Translations under genes and position numbers: made by a program
NCBI GenBank assembly: GCA_035529895.1
Contig: DATKVV010000005.1
Coordinates: 1 to 64,000, forward strand
Length of the DNA: 64,000 nucleotides
Direction of reading: 5' to 3'
Origin: JAUWKC01 sp035529895
Lineage (GTDB): Bacteria; Planctomycetota; Phycisphaerae; Sedimentisphaerales; Anaerobacaceae
Shown: positions 1-8,822 of the stretch, piece by piece
Layout: each line of letters begins with the position of its first letter
Position numbering within the stretch: position 1 is the stretch's first letter
The notes under the pieces: generated by a model
Database searches by the model: none
Seen by the model: only the letters and a program-made list of their open reading frames with translations
What the model was told of the DNA's origin: nothing

Positions 1-1
1 G

Positions 2-121
2 ATGATAGCTGAGGTGTCAACATGGCAGGCCGAACGTAACGACGCAGAGGTAAGCGTGGATTGGCAATTCACCACTGCGGATGCTCGAGCAAAACTCAAA
101 AAATTATACCCTGTAATTTAG
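2..121 (+). CDS. IS630-family transposase, C-terminal fragment (cut by window edge)
   Basis: An open frame enters from the left edge and ends with TAG at 119-121. The 39 visible residues include the tail DWQFTTADARAKLKKLYP, which resembles the conserved C-terminus of IS630-type DDE transposases (a 'DWxFTTxDARxKLKxLYP' ending known for that family). The catalytic DDE core would lie to the left of the window, so activity cannot be judged. No terminal inverted repeat is recognisable between the stop and the tRNA at 281. Family assignment rests only on this tail. Confidence 0.6.
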   Translation: MIAEVSTWQAERNDAEVSVDWQFTTADARAKLKKLYPVI

Positions 122-234
122 GCGTTACGGACTACTAGGAGAGGCGCAAACCTCTGAGCTATGCCGCTGGGCTTTATCTGCTGTTGCGGGCTCTTTTTCC
201 GTTCGAATTCGACGAAAAGTGGCGGTTAATTTTC

Positions 235-262
235 TTGCAACATCCGTTTTTTATGTTAAATT
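235..262 (+). promoter_or_regulatory. Candidate sigma-70 promoter for tRNA-Phe
   Basis: TTGCAA (235-240) and TAAATT (257-262) are separated by 16 nt. Transcription would start near 269, giving a leader of about 12 nt before the tRNA at 281. Weak -10 match; the assignment depends on position. Confidence 0.4.
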
Positions 263-280
263 CAGGGGTGTAAGAGCTTT

Positions 281-353
<73 letters not shown>

Positions 354-519
354 CTTGATAAGTCAAGGGGCGCCAAACAATTAGGCTCATGAGTCTGTCC
401 TGTGAGCGAAACAGAGGCGTTTGTTCGTGCTCACGGAAATCAGGGGCATGCAGAATAACTTCAGAGCTTGGTACGCCTGAAAAAGAAACCATGGGCGTTT
501 TCGGGGAGACATTATCGAA

Positions 520-1332
520 ATGAGTCTCAACTTGTCTGGTCTGGACAAACTGGAAAGCCAAAGCATATTCATTATCCGGGAGGCGTACAGCCAGTTCAGA
601 AAAGTCGCGATGCTCTGGTCCATCGGGAAAGACTCCACAACTCTGCTCTGGCTGGTCAGAAAGGCCTTCTTCGGCAGGATACCGTTTCCGGTTCTGCATC
701 TTGACACTACCTTTAAGTTCAAGCAGATTTATGATTTCAGAGACAAATATGCAAAAGAATGGGGGCTTAATCTGATTGTAGCAAAGAACGACGAAGCCAT
801 CAGTAAGGGCACCGGCCCAAATAAAGGAAAGTTCCAATGCTGCAACGAACTGAAGACCGTCGCTCTCAAACAAGCCATTGCCAGGCATGGTTTTAAGGCC
901 CTGTACCTTGGCATCAGAAGGGACGAACACGGTATTCGCGCAAAGGAAAGGGTTTTTAGTCCGAGAGACGGGGATTTTGAATGGGACTACAAGAACCAGC
1001 CCCCCGAATTGTGGGACCAGTATAAGACTAAGGCAGCAGAGGAAGAGCACATCCGGGTTCATCCCCTGCTGGGCTGGCGTGAGCTCGACGTTTGGGAGTA
1101 TGTCAAGAGAGAAAACATCCCAATTGTTGACCTGTACTTTGCCAGGAACGGGAAAAGGTATAGAAGCATCGGATGCGAAACCTGCTGCGAAACCGTTGAT
1201 TCGGATGCTGATACGATAGACAAGATTGTCGAGGAACTAAGGACCTCTAAGGTTTCTGAGAGGAGCGGCCGGGCGCAGGACAAGGAAGAAGACTACATGA
1301 TGCAGAAACTCAGGTCACTCGGGTATATGTAA
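520..1332 (+). CDS. cysD: Sulfate adenylyltransferase subunit 2 (small, PP-loop subunit)
   Basis: The 270-residue product matches CysD, the subunit that adenylates sulfate to APS using ATP together with the GTPase CysN. The PP-loop pyrophosphatase motif SIGKDSTTLLWL is at about residues 34-45, and the family-typical LHLDTTFKF, GIRRDEHGIRAKERVFSPRD and RYRSIGC segments follow. Length is close to usual CysD (about 300). The start is favoured by GGGGAGAC about 10 nt upstream. It is followed after 66 nt by the CysN-like gene, the normal order. It belongs to cytosolic sulfate activation. No sulfite-reduction genes are present, so assimilation versus supply of sulfate donors for sulfation cannot be separated. 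Confidence 0.93.
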   Translation: MSLNLSGLDKLESQSIFIIREAYSQFRKVAMLWSIGKDSTTLLWLVRKAFFGRIPFPVLHLDTTFKFKQIYDFRDKYAKEWGLNLIVAKNDEAISKGTGPNKGKFQCCNELKTVALKQAIARHGFKALYLGIRRDEHGIRAKERVFSPRDGDFEWDYKNQPPELWDQYKTKAAEEEHIRVHPLLGWRELDVWEYVKRENIPIVDLYFARNGKRYRSIGCETCCETVDSDADTIDKIVEELRTSKVSERSGRAQDKEEDYMMQKLRSLGYM

Positions 1333-1398
1333 ATGAGTACCCACGAGGAGGTCCACCTTCGCTCGATAAGGATTTAGGTTGCACTAACGGGGGCTAAT

Positions 1399-2628
1399 AT
1401 GGACGTGCTCAGCTTTGTTATCGTGGGTCACGTAGATCACGGGAAGTCAACTCTTATCGGAAGACTGCTTTATGACACAGGCTCACTGCCGCCGGACAAG
1501 ATACAGGAAGTGCGAAAGGCTTCCGCCGGGCGCGGCAGAGAGACTGAGTTTGCCTACCTCCTGGACCATCTGGAAGAAGAGCGTGAGCAGGGTATTACCA
1601 TTGATACGACACAGGTTTTCTTCAAGACCGACAGTAGACGATACGTAATAATCGATGCACCGGGCCATGTGGAATTCGTCAAGAACATGATTACCGGCGC
1701 TTCACAGGCGGAGGCGGCGGTTTTAATCATCGACGTCGCCGAGGGCATCAAGGAGCAGACCAAAAGGCATTCGTATATGTTGTCGCTACTGGGGCTTCAT
1801 CAGGTCGTTGTCGTCCTGAACAAAATGGACCTTGTTGGTTTTTCGCAGGAGCGATTCGACGCCGTCAAAAAAGACGCACAGCAATGGCTCAAATCCATAA
1901 GCATCGAGCCCTTTTTTTATATTCCCATTTCCGCAATCAACGGCGACAACATTGCCGCCAAATCAGACAAGATGACGTGGTATACGGGCCCGTCTTTTCT
2001 TGAAAGCCTCGACTCGCTGAAGAACGCCCAGCCGCCACAAGACAAGGCTTTGATTTTTCCCGTACAGGATGTTTACAAAATCGACGGCGACAGGATTATC
2101 GCCGGCAGAGTCGAAGCCGGCGTACTTCGCGCGAACCAACTCGTCAAGGTTCTGCCGAGCGGCCAGACAACGAAAGTGACAAGCATCCAAAAGTTCCCGT
2201 CGCGAGTCGAGCTCGCCGTCGCCGGTGAAAGCATCGGCATAACCACCGAAGACCCGCTGTTCCTTGATCGGGGCGACGTCCTCTGCACGCCCGATGCCGA
2301 ACCCACACTTACCGACACATTCGATGCAACCATCTTCTGGATGTCAAAAAATGAATTCAAGAAGAATAAGAAAATCACAATACGGTGTGCAACTCAGGAA
2401 ACCACCGCCAAAGTTGAGAGAATAGACAGCAGAATCGACTCCTCTACGCTTGACATTCTCGAACGGGATGCCGGCACACTGAAAAACCTCGAAGTCGGCC
2501 AGGTGACCATAAAAACCAAGGCACCTCTTGTAATTAAGTCTTTCAACGACGTAAGAGAACTTGGCAGATTTGTCTTCGTCGAAGGCGATAATATCTGCGC
2601 AGGCGGAATAATTACCTGCGACAAATAG
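1399..2628 (+). CDS. cysN: Sulfate adenylyltransferase large subunit, CysN-like GTPase
   Basis: A 409-residue translation-factor-type GTPase. G1 is GHVDHGKST (residues 10-18), G3 DAPGH (86-90) and G4 NKMD (141-144), followed by two beta-barrel domains. The phrase STLIGRLLYDTGSLP and its place behind cysD identify it as the GTPase that drives APS formation by CysD. It is shorter than E. coli CysN (about 475), carries no fused CysC APS-kinase domain, and has GHVDHGKS where enterobacterial CysN has GSVDDGKS, so it belongs to a different CysN subgroup. GGGGGC precedes the ATG by a few bases. The next gene starts 1 nt after its stop, indicating a shared transcript. Confidence 0.85.
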   Translation: MDVLSFVIVGHVDHGKSTLIGRLLYDTGSLPPDKIQEVRKASAGRGRETEFAYLLDHLEEEREQGITIDTTQVFFKTDSRRYVIIDAPGHVEFVKNMITGASQAEAAVLIIDVAEGIKEQTKRHSYMLSLLGLHQVVVVLNKMDLVGFSQERFDAVKKDAQQWLKSISIEPFFYIPISAINGDNIAAKSDKMTWYTGPSFLESLDSLKNAQPPQDKALIFPVQDVYKIDGDRIIAGRVEAGVLRANQLVKVLPSGQTTKVTSIQKFPSRVELAVAGESIGITTEDPLFLDRGDVLCTPDAEPTLTDTFDATIFWMSKNEFKKNKKITIRCATQETTAKVERIDSRIDSSTLDILERDAGTLKNLEVGQVTIKTKAPLVIKSFNDVRELGRFVFVEGDNICAGGIITCDK

Positions 2629-2629
2629 A

Positions 2630-3910
2630 ATGAAACCCCAGCGACTCATCATAATCGGCCTCGACGGCGTACCGCTTCGACTGCTCGAAGATTTAGCCCG
2701 AGCCGGGATCATGCCCAACACCGCCAGGTTAATTTCTGCAGGGGTGTTGAGAAAAATGAGGTCGTCCATCCCGGAGGTCTCCTCGGTGGCGTGGTCAACA
2801 ATAATTACGGGTGAGAACCCCGGCCAACACGGCATATTCGGCTTTACGGATTTGTACGCGGGGTCCTATAAGATGAGGTTCCCAAATTTCAGTGATTTGA
2901 AATCGCCGCCGTTCTGGAATCTTGCAAAAGGCCGGTCGGTCATCATAAATGTCCCCTCGACATATCCCGTCAGGGATATGAACGGCGTGCATATATCCGG
3001 CTTCGTCTCGGTCGACATTGATAAAAGCGTGTACCCTAAGTCTCTAATACGCCGGTTGAAAAGCCTCGACTATCGGCTGGACGTCGATTCAGACAAGGCA
3101 CACAAGGACATGGGCCTGTTCCTTCATGACCTTGACGAGACGCTGACTGCAAGAATCAAGGCCTGCGAATATCTGTGGAACTACACAGACTGGCAAACCT
3201 TCATGCTCGCATTTACAGGGACTGACCGGCTGATGCATTTTCTGTTCGCCGCCTATGAAGACCAGAACCACAAATACCACAATGAGTTTCTGAATCACTT
3301 CGGCCGAATCGACCAGGCCATAGGCGAGATTCTTTCCAAGACCAAAGATGGGGACGCTTTTATAATGCTCTCAGACCATGGATTCGAAAGATGCGAAAAA
3401 GATATCTATGTCAATCATCTTCTGGCCGGCGAAGGTTTTTTGACGCTCAAGCCCAGTCCCGAGCCGATGCTTCTAAACGTTGCCTCTGCCACCAAAGCAT
3501 TTGCTCTCGACCCGGCTCGCATTTACATTAATCAAAAGGGCAAATATCCCGCGGGCAGCATAGACGGCAGGGATAAAGATGCCTGTCTTAAAGAGCTGGA
3601 GAGTCTTTTTTTATCCCTGCAGGTCGACGGCAAAAAAGTCATAAAGAGCATCTATCGAAAGCAGGACGTATACAGCGGCCCGTATTTCGAGAACGCCCCG
3701 GATATGGTTCTGGTCGGAGAGAAAGGGTTCAATCTCAAAGGCGCCATACATACCAAGGAACTTGCCGGCACAGGGCCATTCACAGGCAAGCATACTTACG
3801 ATGATGCTTTCTTGCTGGTAAGCAGTCCCGAAATTGGGCCGGAGCTTGACGACCAAGCCTCTGTAATCGATGCAGGCCGACTAATCAGGTCTCTCGCAGC
3901 CGATAGCTGA
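2630..3910 (+). CDS. Alkaline phosphatase superfamily hydrolase (nucleotide pyrophosphatase/phosphodiesterase-like)
   Basis: A 426-residue protein with the AlkP-superfamily plan. The N-terminal metal site IIIGLDGVPLRLLEDL carries the conserved Asp. The nucleophile loop is SSVAWSTIITGENPGQHGIFGF, whose Thr or Ser follows the family pattern 'VAWSSFxTGxNPGKHGIFDF'. A second metal site is LSDHGFE near residue 246. The family includes phosphodiesterases, phosphomutases and sulfatases, and the substrate cannot be read from sequence. No signal peptide is evident, so it is probably cytosolic. It is tightly coupled to cysN (1-nt gap), suggesting work on a nucleotide or sulfonucleotide produced by that pathway; this is inference only. 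Confidence 0.75.
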   Translation: MKPQRLIIIGLDGVPLRLLEDLARAGIMPNTARLISAGVLRKMRSSIPEVSSVAWSTIITGENPGQHGIFGFTDLYAGSYKMRFPNFSDLKSPPFWNLAKGRSVIINVPSTYPVRDMNGVHISGFVSVDIDKSVYPKSLIRRLKSLDYRLDVDSDKAHKDMGLFLHDLDETLTARIKACEYLWNYTDWQTFMLAFTGTDRLMHFLFAAYEDQNHKYHNEFLNHFGRIDQAIGEILSKTKDGDAFIMLSDHGFERCEKDIYVNHLLAGEGFLTLKPSPEPMLLNVASATKAFALDPARIYINQKGKYPAGSIDGRDKDACLKELESLFLSLQVDGKKVIKSIYRKQDVYSGPYFENAPDMVLVGEKGFNLKGAIHTKELAGTGPFTGKHTYDDAFLLVSSPEIGPELDDQASVIDAGRLIRSLAADS

Positions 3911-4267
3911 CCGCCACACGACGCAAAGCTCCCCACACGGTCAGGTTAGATACACAAGAAGGCCGCAAGCACAGTTCGGTAAGTAGTCTCCGGCACTAAA
4001 ACCGTATCGCTCGCGTCCAGCGCTTCCGGCGGCAACGTTTATAAGCATCGGCTCCAGACCCGCTATTCAGAAGGCAGTCTCCACCCTTGCCGGTGATGTC
4101 GGCAGAACTTCAATAAATGTTTGTCACAACTCGGCAAACTGCTACAATAAGACCAATTTCGAAAAGTGTATTTATGTTTGTTACCGATATTCTGAATCGC
4201 AGGGATGGAATTATCGCGGGTTACTACAAACAGCGCCTTAAGGATGGATAATAGTGGAGTTTGAGTC
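3911..4267. other. Intergenic region between the cysDN operon and the sugar ABC operon
   Basis: 357 bases without a convincing gene. The only structured signal seen is the promoter candidate at 4121-4148. No terminator with a T-run is obvious after the AlkP-type gene. Confidence 0.5.
4121..4148 (+). promoter_or_regulatory. Candidate sigma-70 promoter for the sugar ABC transporter operon
   Basis: TTGTCA (4121-4126) and TACAAT (4143-4148) are separated by 16 nt, both close to consensus. The start would be near 4155, leaving a leader of about 110 nt before the binding-protein ATG at 4268, long enough to hold regulation. Confidence 0.5.
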
Positions 4268-5284
4268 ATGAAAAAGTTTTTAGCGGTAACTGTGTTTGTC
4301 GCTATGGCTATTGTTCTTGGCGCAGTCGGCTGCCAGCGGAAGGAAAAAAGCAAGGATGTCTATCGCATTGCGGTGATTCCCAAAGGCACTACACACGTTT
4401 TCTGGAAATCGATACATGCCGGAGCGGTCAAGGCGGAACAAGAGCTGAAAGAGTGGGGGGTGGAAGTAATATGGAAGGGACCTCTCAAAGAGGATGACAG
4501 AGAGTCACAGATTCGAGTGATGGAGGATTTCACAACGCGCGGCGTCTCGGGAATAGTGCTGGCGCCGTTAGATGATACTGCGCTTCGCAGGCCGGTCAAG
4601 GACGCGGCGAGCAACGGCATCCCGGTGGTAATCATCGACAGCGGCCTGAAGAGCGAGGATTACGTCAGTTTTGTCGCTACGGACAACTACATCGGGGGCC
4701 GCAAGGGCGGCGAACATCTGGCCAAGATTCTGGGCGGCAAGGGCAAGGTGATTATGCTTCGATACCAGGAAGGCTCCGCCAGCACGGCCAATCGCGAACA
4801 GGGCTTCCTTGATGTGCTGAAGGAGAAGTATCCGCAAATCGAGGTCGTCAGCGCAAATCAGTACGGCGGTGCAACCACGGAGAGCGCCTACCAGGCAAGC
4901 GAGAACCTGCTGGCGCCGCTGAGAGCGCCCGACGGCGGATTGATGATTGACGGCATCTTTTGCCCGAACGAGTCAACGGCTTTTGCGATGTTGCGAGCCC
5001 TGCAGGACAGCGGGCTGGCGGGAAAGGTGAAATACGTGGGCTTTGATAGCTCTGAGCGCCTGGTCCAGGGACTGCACAGAGGCGAGATTCACGGGCTGGT
5101 CCTGCAGGACCCAATCAATATGGGCTATCTGGGCGTCAAGACGATGGTAAGACACCTGCGGGGCGAGAAAGTGGAGAAGCGCATTGATACCGGCTCAGTC
5201 GTGGCGACCCCGGAGAATATGAACGAACCTCGCATCAGAGAACTGTTGGAGCCCGATTTCAAAAAATGGCTCAAGGAAGGATAG
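4268..5284 (+). CDS. Sugar ABC transporter, periplasmic substrate-binding lipoprotein (RbsB type)
   Basis: A 338-residue class-I periplasmic binding protein. A signal sequence with lipobox VLGAVGC (Cys22) marks it as a lipoprotein. The mature part begins with the family-typical YRIAVIPKGTTHVFWKSIHAGA and contains GIVLAPLDD, GIPVVIIDSGL, and VGFDSSERLVQGL with GLVLQDPINMGYLGV near the C-terminus, all characteristic of ribose/galactose/xylose-type receptors. It captures a monosaccharide and delivers it to the ATPase and permease encoded next. GGAG lies upstream of the ATG. The last 19 nt overlap the ATPase gene. The ligand cannot be assigned. Confidence 0.9.
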   Translation: MKKFLAVTVFVAMAIVLGAVGCQRKEKSKDVYRIAVIPKGTTHVFWKSIHAGAVKAEQELKEWGVEVIWKGPLKEDDRESQIRVMEDFTTRGVSGIVLAPLDDTALRRPVKDAASNGIPVVIIDSGLKSEDYVSFVATDNYIGGRKGGEHLAKILGGKGKVIMLRYQEGSASTANREQGFLDVLKEKYPQIEVVSANQYGGATTESAYQASENLLAPLRAPDGGLMIDGIFCPNESTAFAMLRALQDSGLAGKVKYVGFDSSERLVQGLHRGEIHGLVLQDPINMGYLGVKTMVRHLRGEKVEKRIDTGSVVATPENMNEPRIRELLEPDFKKWLKEG

Positions 5285-6810
5285 ATTCAGCCGACAGGCC
5301 ACCCCGGTTGAAAATGGACGGGGTTTCCAAACGCTTCGGGGCGACGGTAGCGCTCGAGGATGTCGGTATCGAGGCGGCTCCGGGCGAGGTACTTGCGCTG
5401 GTGGGTGAAAACGGCGCCGGCAAGAGTACACTTATGAAAGTTCTTTCGGGGGCGGTCAAGGCCGATGCAGGTCGGATGTGGCTGGATGGTATGCCATATC
5501 GGCCAAGTAATCCGCTCGAGGCCCGCCGAGCCGGCGTGGCTATGATTTATCAGGAGCTTTCACTAACGCCGCACCTGAGCGTACAAGAAAACATCGTATT
5601 GGGCATGGAGCCGACAACACTGGGCGTGGTACGGCGGAATGAAGTTCGCAGGCGCGCGATTGAGGCGCTGAGGGAATTTGACAATCCGGAACTTACGCCG
5701 GATGCACGCGTGAGCAAGCTGTCGGTGGGTTCGCAGCAGTTGGTAGAGATAGCGCGTGCCCTGACCACCGGCTGCCGTGTATTGGTGCTGGACGAGCCCA
5801 CCAGCAGTCTGACTCAGCAGGATGTGGAACGCCTGTTCGAGCTTATACGGCGGCTCAAACAACAAGGAAAAGCCATTGTCTACATATCACACTTTATCGA
5901 AGAGGTCAAACGTGTCGCGGACCGCGTAACAATTCTGCGCGACGGAAGAGTTGTCGGCAAGAGCGAGGTTGCCGCTATCAGCACCGACGAGATAATCGCG
6001 CTTATGGTTGGTCGGCAGGTTGAGGAACTTTATCCGCGTTCTGCACGCCAGGCCGGCGAGGTCATTTTGGAAATTGAGGACCTGGCCGGTTTGAAGAAAC
6101 CCGAGTCGGCCAGCCTGCAACTAAGACGAGGAGAGGTGGTGGGTATTGGAGGGCTGGTGGGTGCGGGGCGAACAGAACTGCTACGAAGCCTTTTCGGGCT
6201 GGAGCCAGTACGGCGGGGTAGAATTCGACTTGGGGTTTACGCGGGGCCGGCTTCGCCTGTCAGGCGATGGATGCAGGGAGCCGGCCTTCTCAGTGAGGAC
6301 CGAAAACAAGAAGGGCTGGCGCTTTCGATGAGCGTGGCGGATAACGTTACCCTTACGAAACTGAAGGGCTTTGGGCCGTTTGGGATAGTGCTGCCGAGCC
6401 GACAGGATAAAGCCACGCACCGCTGGATAGAACGGCTGGATATCCGATGCCGAGGGCCCAGAGAGCCGGTTTCGTCGCTTTCAGGCGGCAATCAGCAAAG
6501 AGTTGCGTTGGCCCGGTTGTTACAGCATGACGTAGATGTGCTGCTTCTGGACGAGCCGACCAGAGGTATTGATGTGGCAGCAAAGGCGATGATCTATCAA
6601 TTGATTGACACGCTGGCGACCGGTTCACCCGCAGAAGGACGACCGCCGAAGGCGGTGCTGATGGTAAGCAGTTATCTGCCGGAACTGACAGGTGTTTGCG
6701 ACCGCGTGGCCGTAATGTGTCGCGGCAGGTTAGGCCCCACACGCCGGATTGACGAAGTGGATGAGCATAAGCTAATGCTGGAGGCAACAGGACAAGGGGT
6801 TGGCAAATGA
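5266..6810 (+). CDS. Sugar ABC transporter, duplicated ATP-binding subunit (RbsA/MglA type)
   Basis: The 514-residue protein has two fused nucleotide-binding domains, as in RbsA/MglA/XylG. Domain 1 has Walker A GENGAGKST, signature LSVGSQQ and Walker B VLVLDEPTSSL. Domain 2 has the usual weakened P-loop GGLVGAGRTELLRSLFG, signature LSGGNQQRVALARLL and Walker B VLLLDEPTRGID. It powers import through the downstream permease. The ATG at 5266 overlaps the binding-protein gene. A later ATG at 5314 would remove the first beta strand of domain 1, so the earlier start is preferred although no strong ribosome site is visible. Overlaps with both neighbours indicate translational coupling. Confidence 0.9.
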   Translation: MAQGRIDSADRPPRLKMDGVSKRFGATVALEDVGIEAAPGEVLALVGENGAGKSTLMKVLSGAVKADAGRMWLDGMPYRPSNPLEARRAGVAMIYQELSLTPHLSVQENIVLGMEPTTLGVVRRNEVRRRAIEALREFDNPELTPDARVSKLSVGSQQLVEIARALTTGCRVLVLDEPTSSLTQQDVERLFELIRRLKQQGKAIVYISHFIEEVKRVADRVTILRDGRVVGKSEVAAISTDEIIALMVGRQVEELYPRSARQAGEVILEIEDLAGLKKPESASLQLRRGEVVGIGGLVGAGRTELLRSLFGLEPVRRGRIRLGVYAGPASPVRRWMQGAGLLSEDRKQEGLALSMSVADNVTLTKLKGFGPFGIVLPSRQDKATHRWIERLDIRCRGPREPVSSLSGGNQQRVALARLLQHDVDVLLLDEPTRGIDVAAKAMIYQLIDTLATGSPAEGRPPKAVLMVSSYLPELTGVCDRVAVMCRGRLGPTRRIDEVDEHKLMLEATGQGVGK

Positions 6811-7817
6811 ATCACAGCCGGGCGACGCTTGAACAAAAAGATAACTTCGGGTCAGGCTGGCTAAGGTGGCTTAATACTCTTGGCCCCGTATTGGCTCTGG
6901 CCGCGGTGTACGGCTTGTTTGCACTGATTGCACCGGCAAGTTTCAGGACCACGCGAAACCTCGAAATGATTGCCCGACAGACTACCATCGTGGGCGTGGC
7001 GGCTCTGGGGATGACACTGGTAATCATATCAGGGGGAATCGACCTTTCGGTTGGCTCAATTGTGGCCCTCAGTACGGTTGTTATAGCCTGGCTGCTTCAA
7101 TACGCCGGCACGGGGCCAATCACCGCAGCCTTGGGCGGCGTGGCGGCGGCGGCGTGTTTCGGATTCCTCAGTGGAATGCTCATAACCCGGCTGCGGGTGG
7201 TGCCTTTCATTGTGACACTGGGTATGATGCTTGTGGTCCGCGGGACGGCCAAAGGCATCGGACAAGAACAGAAAATAGATGTAAATCCGGAGCTGCTGAA
7301 GTGGCTGGAGCAACTGCTCGCCTCCGTGCCGAAAGAGCACCGCTGGATGCTCCTGCCGCCGGGTGTATGGCTTCTTGTGGTTCTGGCGGTGGCGATGGCG
7401 GCCCTGTTGCGGTACACAAGAGTTGGAAGGCACACCTTCGCCATCGGTTCCAACGAGCAGACAGCCAGGCTTTGCGGAGTGGCGGTGGAGCGGGTCAAGT
7501 TGTTTGTTTACACCCTTTGCGGGGCGTTCGCAGGGCTGGCCGGACTTATGCAGTTCTCAAGGCTGACGGTGGGAGACCCCACGGTCGCAATCGGTTTGGA
7601 ATTAGACGTGATAGCGGCGGTGGTAATCGGCGGGGGCAGTCTTTCCGGCGGCGAGGGGTCTATTCTCGGTACGCTCGTCGGGGCGCTGATTATGACAGTT
7701 ATCGCTTCAGGGTGCACACAAATGGGGCTGTACAATTGGGTACAGGAAATCATCACCGGAGCGATAATCGTGCTGGCAGTAGCTTTGGACCGACTGCGGC
7801 ACCGTCGCATTGCCTAA
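6807..7817 (+). CDS. Sugar ABC transporter permease (RbsC type)
   Basis: The 336-residue membrane protein has the RbsC/BPD_transp_2 pattern: GMTLVIISGGIDLSVGSIVAL, then the cytoplasmic-loop segment GRHTFAIGSNEQTARLCGV that contacts the ATPase, and AVVIGGGSLSGGEGSILGTLVGAL. About ten hydrophobic segments are apparent. The ATG overlaps the ATPase stop by 4 nt. It forms the inner-membrane channel of the transporter encoded with the two preceding genes. No sugar kinase or regulator is adjacent, so the substrate remains open. Confidence 0.92.
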   Translation: MNHSRATLEQKDNFGSGWLRWLNTLGPVLALAAVYGLFALIAPASFRTTRNLEMIARQTTIVGVAALGMTLVIISGGIDLSVGSIVALSTVVIAWLLQYAGTGPITAALGGVAAAACFGFLSGMLITRLRVVPFIVTLGMMLVVRGTAKGIGQEQKIDVNPELLKWLEQLLASVPKEHRWMLLPPGVWLLVVLAVAMAALLRYTRVGRHTFAIGSNEQTARLCGVAVERVKLFVYTLCGAFAGLAGLMQFSRLTVGDPTVAIGLELDVIAAVVIGGGSLSGGEGSILGTLVGALIMTVIASGCTQMGLYNWVQEIITGAIIVLAVALDRLRHRRIA

Positions 7818-7905
7818 GAGCAGCTCTCGGGGATTCCTGATTGTGGCTTGTTCCGGGGCTGTTGTGTCGTTGTTTGGGCCTGAATCGCCGGTAAACGTCT
7901 TCTCG

Positions 7906-7934
7906 TAGACATTCGAATGATGTTGCATTAAAAT
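7906..7934 (+). promoter_or_regulatory. Candidate promoter for the pst operon
   Basis: TAGACA (7906-7911) and TAAAAT (7929-7934) are separated by 17 nt. The -10 box ends 9 nt before the pstS ATG at 7944, so transcription from here would give an almost leaderless message. No clear Pho box is recognisable in the 126-nt gap. Confidence 0.4.
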
Positions 7935-7943
7935 CGACGAAGT

Positions 7944-8822
7944 ATGAAATTGGCGCTTACGTTAACATCCTTACTTGCATTCTTTACCGCCGGCTGCGGT
8001 GAAACAGTCGACCCCAACGAGCCTGTGGGCACGATACAAATAAAGGGTTCCGATACAATCGTCAATGCCGAACAGAAAGTCAGCGAAGAATTTATGAAAG
8101 AGTATCCCCATGTTTTTGTCGCTGTAACCGGAGGCGGCAGCGGGGTGGGCATCGCATCACTGATAAACAAGACGTGTGACATAGCCGCGGCATCCCGGGA
8201 AGTTAAGGCCAAAGAAATGGAATTAGCCGAGAAGCGGGGGGTATTCCCTCACGAAATCGTGGTTGCTTACGATGGCGTGGCGGTGATAGTGAATAAGAAT
8301 AATCCGGTCGATAAGCTGACAATCGAGGACCTGCATAAGATATTCACCGCAAAGGCGACCAACTGGAAGGAGTTTGGCGGGGCCAATCTTCCAATGGTAA
8401 CGCTTTCGCGTGAGGTCAGCTCCGGCACGCACATGTATTTCAAGGAGCATGTAGTCCGGCTCGGCAAGAAAGACAGTACGGAAGAGTTCTCCGCCGGTAC
8501 GTTGCTGTTGTCGTCATCGCAGGCGATTGTGGAAGAAGTTGCAACTAACGAAGCTGCAATCGGATATCTTGGCATGGGTTATGTCAGTGACAGAACAAAA
8601 TCGCTGCTGGTAGGTAAAGGCGGGCAGTTTTATCCGCCCGATGTCGACCATGTCATAGCCAAAACCTACCCCCTTTCCCGTCCGCTCTATTTCTATACGG
8701 ACGGTGAGCCGAAAGGGACAACAAAACTGTTTATCGATTTTACATTGAGCCTAAAAGGACAGGAGCAGTTCAGAGAGACCGGTTTTGTACCGCTGGGAAC
8801 AGATGTCGGCAAGAAGGATTAA
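7944..8822 (+). CDS. pstS: Phosphate ABC transporter, phosphate-binding lipoprotein
   Basis: A 292-residue PstS family protein. The signal peptide ends in lipobox FTAGC (Cys18). The mature part has IQIKGSDTIVNAEQKVSEEF, GGGSGVGIASLINKTCDIAAASR and SREVSSGTHMYFKEHV, segments that form the phosphate pocket in PstS (Ser/Asp/Arg/Thr ligands). It captures periplasmic phosphate for PstCAB. It is the first gene of pstS-pstC-pstA-pstB1-pstB2-phoU and its 3' end overlaps pstC by 20 nt. The ribosome site is weak (GACGAAGT). Confidence 0.93.
   Translation: MKLALTLTSLLAFFTAGCGETVDPNEPVGTIQIKGSDTIVNAEQKVSEEFMKEYPHVFVAVTGGGSGVGIASLINKTCDIAAASREVKAKEMELAEKRGVFPHEIVVAYDGVAVIVNKNNPVDKLTIEDLHKIFTAKATNWKEFGGANLPMVTLSREVSSGTHMYFKEHVVRLGKKDSTEEFSAGTLLLSSSQAIVEEVATNEAAIGYLGMGYVSDRTKSLLVGKGGQFYPPDVDHVIAKTYPLSRPLYFYTDGEPKGTTKLFIDFTLSLKGQEQFRETGFVPLGTDVGKKD

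Noticed and set aside
7154..7840. 228-residue plus-strand frame overlapping the sugar permease
   Set aside because: Arg/Gly/His-rich shadow frame with no conserved motif; the permease in the other frame is clear.
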